A stretch of DNA of 64,000 nt. Origin: Gigaspora rosea. Taxonomy: Eukaryota; Glomeromycota; Glomeromycetes; Diversisporales; Gigasporaceae. Position 1 is the first letter of the stretch; each line of letters begins with the position of its first letter. The translations under genes and the position numbers were made by a program. The notes beneath the pieces are model-generated. The model saw nothing but the letters and a program-made list of their open reading frames with translations, was not told the DNA's origin and made no database searches. Location: contig QKWP01000054.1 of assembly GCA_003550325.1 (NCBI GenBank), positions 387,290 to 451,289 on the forward strand. Direction: 5' to 3'. Shown one piece after another: positions 56,137 through 64,000 of this stretch.

Positions 56137-57443
56137 AACTCCTTTCCTTTATTTTTGAGCTCTTGTGAGAAAGATTAAAAATAAATATAAAGGTTTCCTT
56201 CAGTTTTGAAATACCTACTAACTCAATATATCAATCAATAAAATTCTCAACAGAATTATTGAAAATATCGAAATAAAATTTGTTACTGTTTCCAACATTC
56301 ATCTATGAAAGTAGAGGAGAGGTCGTGTATCAACTCATCATAAAAATAGAATTGGAGTTGAAGAAGCTGAACATGGAATATCAAAAAAAATTTTCTTTAG
56401 GTCTCCCAAAAAGATTTTAGAACCTCAAGAGCTAACGAAATTTATCTAATAATCTAACTATACTAGAGAGTACGCAGTTGAATTCTCCTCACCCTAGTAC
56501 TTGAAGGATACGCGATTGAATCTTTTTAGCTTTGATTAAAATGATTTATAATTCCGATTAACAAAAACAAAAAAAAATTCAAAAATTGTTCCCATCATTG
56601 ATCCTTCTCATGCACAGTACTTTATTCCAGCCAGTACCAGGCTATTTTCGTAACTTATAGTCACTCAGATTCAACAAACAAACTTAACAAAAAAATAAAA
56701 AATATTTAAAATTTCTAAATTATTTATCTTCGGTCAGCATTTACATTTGTCGTGCTTTGAAGATAGCAGTTAAGGTTGTACATCGGCATCATTAAAAAAA
56801 ATTGAAATCGGAAAGGATTACCGTAACATGCTATAAGATGCAATGGAATTCTTGTTATGGTCAGGTTGTAAAAGGTCTTGGTGCAAAAAATTTTTTTTTT
56901 TTGTCAGGGGACCACTGAGCTCAATCTGCTGAACTGTTTACAACTCCAAAGTTAAGTTCTTAAAAAATTTTTTTTCAATGGGCCATCTTCAACTAATTTT
57001 TCCTTCCAACTTTTTTGCTTCACAAGAGTTATAGTTATAAGTTTCATTGAACTTTTCTTACAAGAACTTTTTGGAGGACTTTTGAAGGGAGAAAACAGAC
57101 GATACAGTTTGGCTTGAGGTCTTGTGGGTAAAAGAAAAGGAACAGAAAATTTTTCTTCAATCTTCCATTTACAATGTAGTAGTTATGCAAAAAATTTGTA
57201 TATTTAAAATTATTCGAGAGTGTGTAAGTGAAGATCAAGATAGTTCAGAAGAGGCAGTCATTGGACCATATAGCGAAACATTTCCCACCAACAGTACAGC
57301 CAAAAACAAGATCTTTGCGATCGATTCAGTCCATTTTTTTATATAAAAAAAAGTAAAAAAAAATAATACTGGCATGTAGCAAAAAGAAAATCTCAATGGT
57401 AAAGATCCGAAGTAGGTTGTTCTTCCACACAACTGGTACTATA

Positions 57444-58128
57444 TGTTACTATTCAGTTGGGAGATATTAGACATGCCAGTAAACCTATTGGGATAGTAAA
57501 CGAAGTGGACATTACATGAGGGTTAATATATAAATTGCACTTGGATCTTTATTTATAAAAATGAAAACGAAGACCAAAATATATGCAAGGCAAATACATT
57601 GGTCTTTTATACATATTGACTACCTAGAATTCCCTTCTTACTGAGACATTCATTGAGTTAACTTTCTTTTGATATTACTAATCTTTAATTTCCTAGACAC
57701 CAATGAAACTTTTCTTTTGCAACTCTACCCAATTCAAGTCTTATAACCGAAGTATAACCATTCAACATTCCCGTATTATTACTCTTTCAGGCTAGGAGAT
57801 TGTTAAAAATACGTAAAAGCCTAATATTAACATGAGCAATTTGAAGGACACGTAGACTATACTTCTTAATTGGGTGTGGAATACTTAATATCATTATCGG
57901 GCGTGTTTAAGATATTGGGGATCTAGAGTATATATTAATACAACTACCATATAAGTCAATAACGTAGGATAGGTATAGGTGTCATAATTTAGGAAGGGAT
58001 GAACAATCATCATCGTGGGACAGTTTAAGGTTTACAGATAATCAATCGGATCGTGATGTGCAGAAATAAAGTAATAGAGGTGATAATCGTAAGGGAGATT
58101 TGGGCGCATAAAAATTTTTAATAGTACA
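57444..58128 (-). repeat. Long terminal repeat, distal copy (5' LTR if on - strand)
   Basis: Direct partner of 55450-56136. Scattered base differences between the two copies suggest that the insertion is not brand new. A primer-binding site after it on the - strand was not recognised. Confidence 0.68.
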
Positions 58129-58262
58129 ATGCCAATTTCAAAGCCACTTGAAAAAATTTTTTTTATTTCGAAAGCTACTTCATAGATCTGCAGATAGACT
58201 GCTCTATCCAACCATCTTATGTTAGGTCTTTGACACGTTTACAGTAGATCGTATTTTTTTTT

Positions 58263-58588
58263 CTAATTAAAATGGCGCTCTTGACTGGAATTTTTGTTGC
58301 AGTTTTTCGAAGAATGGTCATTAGTCTTCCAGCATCTTATGCAATAATTTTTATACCCTTCAGATATTAACTTGCATTCTTTTAAATAGTGCCACTGTTC
58401 ACAAAAATAGCAGTATGGCTCCATTACTTGGTATACTCCATTTTCTCTCTAATTCTGATATGTGCGAGTAGTACCAGTGCCTTGAGAAGTACCAGTGCCT
58501 TGAGGAGTACCAGTGCCTTGAGGAGTACTAGTGCCTTCATCGTAGTGTGCAGAAATATTATTTAAAGTATTAATGGTTGCGACAGGTC
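58263..58588 (-). pseudogene. Gag-like zinc-knuckle reading frame with in-frame stop
   Basis: On the - strand a frame open from about 58588 contains a Gly/Thr-rich tandem (three to four copies of GTSTPQ-like units, 18 bp each, 58473-58536). It meets an in-frame TAG (58450-58452) and then continues with two zinc knuckles: CYFCEQWHYLKEC (C-x2-C-x3-H-x4-C) and CIRCWKTNDHSSKNC (C-x2-C-x5-H-x4-C). It ends at TAG 58263-58265. Cys/His knuckles of this kind bind nucleic acid and are typical of retrotransposon Gag, but the x3 and x5 spacings differ from the usual x4. It lies on the same strand as the neighbouring LTR pair but outside it, so ownership is unclear. Confidence 0.5.
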
Positions 58589-59045
58589 TTAAAAAAAAAA
58601 TTACTATATACAATTATATATTCGTTTGTCATGAGAGTTTTTAAAAGGTTCTATTTTTTTTTTTTACAAAAACTTCAAATTGTGGGAAGATTTATAAATA
58701 AGTTAACTCAGTGATCATCTCATTGTCATGTGCAATACTATCATGCAAAACCAGGAATGTAAATTATTAATTACTATAGCTCTGTCAAATAATTAAGATG
58801 ATCTTTTTAATTGATAATTTTTAAAAACTAAATATAAGAAATTGGTTCTTTAGAAGTAAATAATTGGCTGGCAATGCAGCAAACATTGCAGCCAATCATT
58901 TAATATGACAGAACAAATTATTGATAATTATAAACAAATGATCTAATTTCAATATTTTATGATCATGCTTTACAGAAAATACAAGAAAAAATCTATCATA
59001 AGAGTTTGTACAATAAATATAAGTGGGTTCGTATTATTTCGCTGT
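58589..59045. other. Non-coding stretch
   Basis: No gene; a TTGGCTGGCAATGCAGCAAACATTGCAGCCAATCA hairpin-like patch lies at about 58864-58898. Confidence 0.35.
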
Positions 59046-59319
59046 CAATCACTTCACCGACATAACATTTTACTAACAAATACACACTGACAAGTTCATT
59101 TTACCGACAACTTGTTTCACCGAAGTTCATTTCACCGACAAGTTTTTTTCAAAAAGCACCCTAACTTTAGCCCTAATTCTACCTAATTCTACTCTAACTC
59201 TAACAACAATAACCAGAATTACTTTGTTGGTAAAATGAGCTTCGATGAAATAAACTGTCGGTAAAATGAATGTGTTAGTGAATAATTGTCAGTTAAATGT
59301 TATGTCGGTGAAGTGATTG
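59046..59319. mobile_element. Inverted-repeat MITE with CACCGACA motifs (274 bp)
   Basis: The inverted ends CAATCACTTCACCGACATAA (59046 onward, complement ending 59319) are at least 20 bp. The interior repeats TTCACCGACAAG-type motifs on the left and (TC)GGTAAAATGA-type complements on the right. No flanking duplication was resolved. Confidence 0.6.
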
Positions 59320-61245
59320 TTGATTAATTGATTGCCATTCAATATAAGTATGGCCATACAATCATCTCAATTGATACATCATTCAGAATTCATATAGCAT
59401 TTGGGATTCATTCAGTTTTGTAGTGACTATCACTAAAACAGTTACGCTTGCATCACTAGTGCTAGTTCGAATAGAACTTAACCTTTTTTGTACATTTATT
59501 TTAAGATATGTGGCATGAAATAAACAAGTTCAAACGCTCACTAATAAATCATACCATGTCTTTTATATTCTTAAATTGATTAACAAAAGATATAAGCTAT
59601 ACACAGCCACAAAGTTTTATCAAAATTAACTGGAGGAAAGTTTGAATAAAGATTCACACAAAACCTGATAAAACCTTGTATACACAAAGACAAGTATGGC
59701 TAAGTTATAAAAACTGGTTTGATACGTATAACTTTTTACATTTAGAGCTTAAATAAATAGAGTTATAAAATGAGTGAAGTTAAATTATTATTTAGGGTTA
59801 TAACTAATCAGAGGCCAACATTTCACTCATCAGATAATGTATTCTGTTCCTGGTATAGTACTATGTGATGCATATCATGATGCTTAAATACAAAAATTTG
59901 CATTTTGCTACGTTTGGCATATTGTCTAATCTATAAAGCATTTCGGGTTCTAAAACCCGAAATTAAAATTTGAAGACGAAATTGTTTTTGACCTAATTTA
60001 CTTAAAAGACGAAATTATTTGATACTTTTTTGAATAGGCGAAATTATAAGGAACATATCTATATAAATTTTATTTGCTCTTCCTTATAAAAAATTTTAAT
60101 TTTCTCTAATGAAGATGAAATAGGCCTTTTTCAAAAATCAATTTCGGTGGCATCACTAGTCTAATTATATATAAAATTTTGTGGCCACATTACTTAACTT
60201 GCTATAGTAACTATAAAATATTAACTTATGTATCTAAAAAATTATGTTAGCTGTGCAACATGCATGCCGCACAGGACCAGTACGATCATGTATGAAGTTT
60301 TGTTGAGTCAAGGATTTGGAAATTTTTGAAAGTAACTTTTTGTAAGATTGAAATTTTGCCTAAATCAAATTTTTTTTATTTTTCTGCATTTTTTTGATTG
60401 TGCTGGTTATGTGATTGTGATTTCAAATTGTCAAACTGTTTGACTAGCACGATAGGTAGCGCATTTATACCACTCATCCAGCAGTTTTAATATATTAACT
60501 ATTGCAAAAAATTCTTGATTAAGGGCTATATTAGCTAATATTTTACAATTATACTTTTCTAACATGAATACTTCTGTTACAAATTGTCACAAATATAGTA
60601 TATACAATGATAAGGTTTTATTATAATTGATATGATTTAATCATTAATTACTGTATCAAATTCTGTTACAGAACTTACTTATTTTTTACTCCTATCACTA
60701 TAGTATATAATTAAGTTGGAGTTAGCTCGTGTTGTAACAATTATAATATAAGAAATTAGTTACAAAACTTACCTGTTATTTCCAAAGACAATAACTAATA
60801 AACAAAATTAGTTATTGGGATTATTGTAATAAAATGAGATGGACATATGAAACTAATATATAAAAATGAACAAAGGCAGGCAATTTCCTTATCTGCTATA
60901 AATCAAATAACTGGCGAGAGTCATTTAGTATTTTGATTAGCTGTTCATTTTTTGGGAGAGAGATCAGCTGGGAGTGATGTTAACTGAAAAATTAATTCAA
61001 ATGGTCTTAGTATTATTGTTGAATAGCACATGGCATGTTAAACAATATGTTAACATGCTAAACAATAAATTTGATTTCAATAAAGAGGGACAACAAGTAG
61101 AGAAGTTCCTTTCAATTTTACTAAAGAAAATTAGGAAGTAAGCTAGTATAGTGCTAAAGAGATCTTTATTTAAGTAAATCAGAAACTTATCTATTAGTAA
61201 CTAATAGAGTTAAATCAGTCAAACATATATGCCCTCTCACCTTAG
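59320..61245. other. Non-coding stretch with one truncated MITE
   Basis: 59943-59975 is a TTCGGGTTCTAAAACCCGAA hairpin. 60838-61010 is a copy of the TTAA-flanked MITE family whose left end is missing. No gene seen. Confidence 0.4.
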
Positions 61246-61483
61246 GACATTTGAAGTCAATTCTTCAGTTAATATCACTTTTTCAGAACTCTCGGGGAAA
61301 AAGGAGCAAAATGAAATGAATATATAAAACAAATATATAAAAATAAACAAATATGGGCAATTTCATTGGTTGATGTAAATCAGATGACTAGCAAGAATCA
61401 TCTAGCATTTTGATTAGCTGTTTAAGAGAGGCTTCTGCTAGGGAGTAGGGTAATATTAACCAAAAAATTAATTTCAAATGGCC
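61246..61483. mobile_element. TTAA-type MITE, second full-length copy (about 238 bp)
   Basis: The left end GACATTTGAAGTCAATTC and right end (complement) GGCCATTTGAAATTAATTT match the element at 39462, and the internal GGGCAATTTCATTGGTTGATG and TTTTGATTAGCTGTTTAAG are conserved. The right junction is TTAA; the left is TTAG, one base changed. Confidence 0.62.
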
Positions 61484-62550
61484 TTAATAGTTTTAGTAGT
61501 GATTGTAATAATTAATTGTAGCGATCTACAAATTTCAAAAACTATGTACATATATTGTAAGAGCCAAAAATGAACCTTATATCTAAGAGTCACCGCTATT
61601 TACTCTAAAATCAACTCTAATAATAATAAGGCTTCAATTGAGGCATCACTGAGTACTAGAATTGAAATAGAACTCTAGACTATGTCATGAGGCTCTAATA
61701 TTAAATTATGGGATTTGGACTTATATTACGAATTTCTTATATCAGAAAGGTTATCAGTTCATAATATAAACAACAGTTTATTAATTTAAGAATCTTTTAG
61801 GATAATTACTAGAGCTAACACTTGCTAGTAGAGAAAAGTATACAAGACTCCTTTTTGCTTCAATAAAGAATAATTCTCAAGTTGAGTTCAAACCTTTGAA
61901 AAAAAAGTAGAAATGTTAGCTCTAAGAAAGTTTGTTGTGACTTCATAATCCATATTTTGAACTCTGTTTAGTATAACCCAATTAAAGATAGAAAGATTAA
62001 ATTAATAACCTTTTATATACAAAAACATAAATCAATTAACATTGATAATTTAATTTATCAAACAATTTAATCCATTCCATTGTTAGATTAATTACCTGCA
62101 TCATACTTGATTATGTGATAATTGATAATAATATTAACGATTGTATTAGGCCTTTTAACTCTTGCAACTAGAATAAAGAAGAATTATTAAATAGAGTGAG
62201 TTTTGAACAAGCAGAAGAAGTATTTACAAGAAATCATAGAGATACTTATCTTCAGAGATGGCAAATCACTATATCCAATTGCCCAATTTTTTTCTATTTT
62301 TAATAGAACATCAGCAAGACCTAAAAGAACTTCAGGCCCAAATCAAATCAACCATGCTCTTTTTTGTCTACCAATTGAAGGTTCAAGAGCCTTGCACTAT
62401 TAAAAGACATTGGTTTGATTTAGATAGTGATATTGTTAGTAGTTTTTAATATATATCCAATACCCACCATTCTCACAAAATACAACAAGTAATTATGGAT
62501 AAGCTATGGTAGTTTATATCAGTAATAATGAAAAGATAAATTAGTATGTA
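61484..62550. other. Non-coding stretch
   Basis: Overlapping short frames at 62203-62449 show no recognisable domain. No gene called. Confidence 0.35.
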
Positions 62551-62559
62551 TTAGAATTA

Positions 62560-63613
62560 GGGGGCTAGTAATTGTACCCCCAAAATTGGTATTTATACCC
62601 CCAGCCCGGATTCCGACCCTTCCAACCTAGCCTGTGTAATGTAGTACAAACAAAGATCACGTGACTTTTATATATATTACACAAAGGCCCAGTGCATTGT
62701 TTTTGCAAAAATAATTTTTGGTTACACACCGCTAATGTTGTGTAATGTTACACAAGTCTAATTTTGGTTCCCTAACCCGGCATTAAGCTTAATGCTGGTG
62801 GGCACTATTATGATAATGCGCACGGCGGGGTTAGACATAATTCCGGCCCACCCTAACCCTAAATCTAGTGGTACCCTAACCCGGCATTAAGCTTAATGCT
62901 GGTGGGCACTACCATGATAATGCCCCTCGGCGGGGTTAGACATAATTCCGGCCCACCCTAACCCTAAATCTAGTGGTACCCTAACCCGGCATTAAGCTTA
63001 ATGCTGGTGGGCACTATCATGATAATGCCCTCAGCGAGGTTAGACATAATTCCGGCCCACCCTAACCCTAAATCTAGGAACCCTAAAAACTAATTGTTCG
63101 AAGCAATATCCAATCACAGTACATATACTAGATGCATATGTCGTGTAACTAGTATATGTATTGTGATTGGATGTTGCTTCGAACAATTAGTTTTTAGGGT
63201 TCCTAGATTTAGGGTTAGGGTATGCTGGAATTATGTCTAACCCCGCTAGGGGCATTATCATGATAGTGCCTACCAGTATTAAGCTTTATGCCGGGTTAGG
63301 GTACCACTAGATTTAGGGTTAGGGTGGGCCGGAATTATGTCTAGCCACGCCGGGTTATTATCATAATAGTGCCCACCAGCATTAAGCTTAATGCCGAGTT
63401 AGGATACCAAAATTAGACTTGTATAATGTTACACGACATTAGCGGTGTGTAACCAAAAATTATTTTTGCAAAAACAATGCACCGGGCCTTTGTGTAACAT
63501 ATATAAAAGTCACATGAACTTTGTTTGTACTATATTACACAGACAGGTCGGAAGGGTCAGAATTCGGGCTGGGGGTATAAATACCAATTTTGGGGGTACA
63601 ATTACCAGCCTCC
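62560..63613. mobile_element. Mutator-type giant foldback with internal 105-bp repeats (1054 bp)
   Basis: The whole element is a near-perfect palindrome centred near 63125. The ends GGGGGCTAGTAATTGTACCC and (complement) GGAGGCTGGTAATTGTACCC are flanked by a perfect 9-bp duplication, TTAGAATTA (62551-62559 and 63614-63622). The left arm carries three tandem units of about 105 bp (starting 62770, 62874 and 62979) with CCCTAACCCGGCATTAAGC and GACATAATTCCGGCCCACCC; the right arm has two inverted units (about 63205-63403). The centre is TTGTTCGAAGCAA with TATCCAATCAC and its complement. No coding capacity. Confidence 0.85.
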
Positions 63614-63622
63614 TTAGAATTA

Positions 63623-63966
63623 TTATAATTTTTGTGAATTACTATAAAAAATTCTGTTACAAACTTACTTGGCATTGAATATATTTAAAGAATGAGTTTG
63701 CAATAAAATTATTGTGGCATCTATCAAGAATTACTGTAAAAATTCTCATACAATACTTGCTTGTTATTCTAATAATTACAATTAGTGTTCTACATAATTC
63801 GAACCGGGCGGGTATTTTTAAAGATTTGTATTCAGTCCGAACACCAATTCGAATCCAAATTTAGGGTCAGAACTTGTATCACTTAGATCCATGTTCGACC
63901 CGGGATCGTGAAATTTAAAAAATTTATAGATACAAAGTTGTTAAATAACTAAGACCAAGTGCCTCA

Positions 63967-64000
<34 letters not shown>
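63623..64000. other. Non-coding window end with terminal A run
   Basis: 63800-63910 has GAACCGGGCGGGTA and TTCGACCCGGGATCG, resembling the CCCGGGTC-rich ends of the hAT element at 26437. 63969-64000 is an uninterrupted 32-nt A run at the window edge. No gene. Confidence 0.45.

Larger units (their letters stand above)
55450..58128 (-). mobile_element. Non-autonomous LTR retrotransposon (TRIM/LARD-like, 2.68 kb)
   Basis: Two long direct repeats, 55450-56136 (687 bp) and 57444-58128 (685 bp), begin TGTTACTAT and end with ATAGTA-x-(A)CA. They share nearly all of their sequence, for example GGGATAGTAAACGAAGTGGA and CATCATCGTGGGACAGTTTA. Ends in TG...CA are typical of LTRs. The 1307-bp interior has no Gag or Pol frame. 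On the - strand a purine tract (AAAGGAAAGGAG) lies directly before the LTR at 56136, which fits a polypurine tract and so - orientation. No flanking duplication was found (TACGT against ATGCC), so exact ends or later rearrangement are uncertain. Confidence 0.68.

Noticed and set aside
62203..62449. Two overlapping short frames (66 and 63 codons)
   Set aside because: No domain, conflicting frames over the same bases, no start context.
62820..63340. Telomeric repeat (CCCTAA/TTAGGG)
   Set aside because: Only two consecutive copies per 105-bp unit, embedded in a foldback element; not a telomere array.

Overview
The window looks like nuclear DNA of an arbuscular-mycorrhizal fungus (Glomeromycotina, Rhizophagus-like). 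The base composition is very AT-rich. Introns are short with GT..AG borders. The few real genes belong to families that are expanded in these fungi: a ribonuclease-inhibitor-type LRR protein (fragment), a PAS-containing hybrid histidine kinase, an F-box protein and a MATA_HMG-type HMG-box protein. The species assignment is an inference from family style and composition, because no marker gene is present.

The left end (1-6.3 kb) is the gene-dense part. It holds the 3' end of an LRR gene on the + strand, tail-to-tail with a 17-exon dual hybrid histidine kinase on the - strand (430-6321). I reconstructed every splice junction by reading frame. The predicted order is PAS half, GAF-like, HisKA/HATPase 1, receiver 1, GAF-like, HisKA/HATPase 2, degenerate receiver, C-terminal receiver. 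One junction lacks a canonical acceptor, and the last receiver carries Glu instead of the phospho-accepting Asp. Two other clear genes stand alone in repeat-rich DNA: the F-box gene at 34.1-35.6 kb (-) and the HMG-box gene at 48.1-48.9 kb (+).

The remaining roughly 85% is intergenic and dominated by mobile DNA that can be delimited by eye. Six hAT-type non-autonomous elements have perfect 8-bp target duplications. Three Mutator-type foldbacks or MITEs have perfect 9-bp duplications. Six elements are flanked by TA and two by TTAA. There is a tRNA-headed SINE with a 14-bp target duplication, an LTR pair around a non-coding 1.3-kb interior, a decayed LINE endonuclease, a decayed Gag zinc-knuckle reading frame, and several foldback families. 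None of these elements contains an intact transposase or reverse transcriptase, so all must have been mobilised from elsewhere.

Several segments are tandem-repeat or simple-sequence arrays (12.2-12.7, 18.3-19.1, 23.3-24.0 and 54.7-55.2 kb). The window ends in a 32-nt A run. No CRISPR array, rRNA or intact tRNA gene was seen, and no operon-like organisation.
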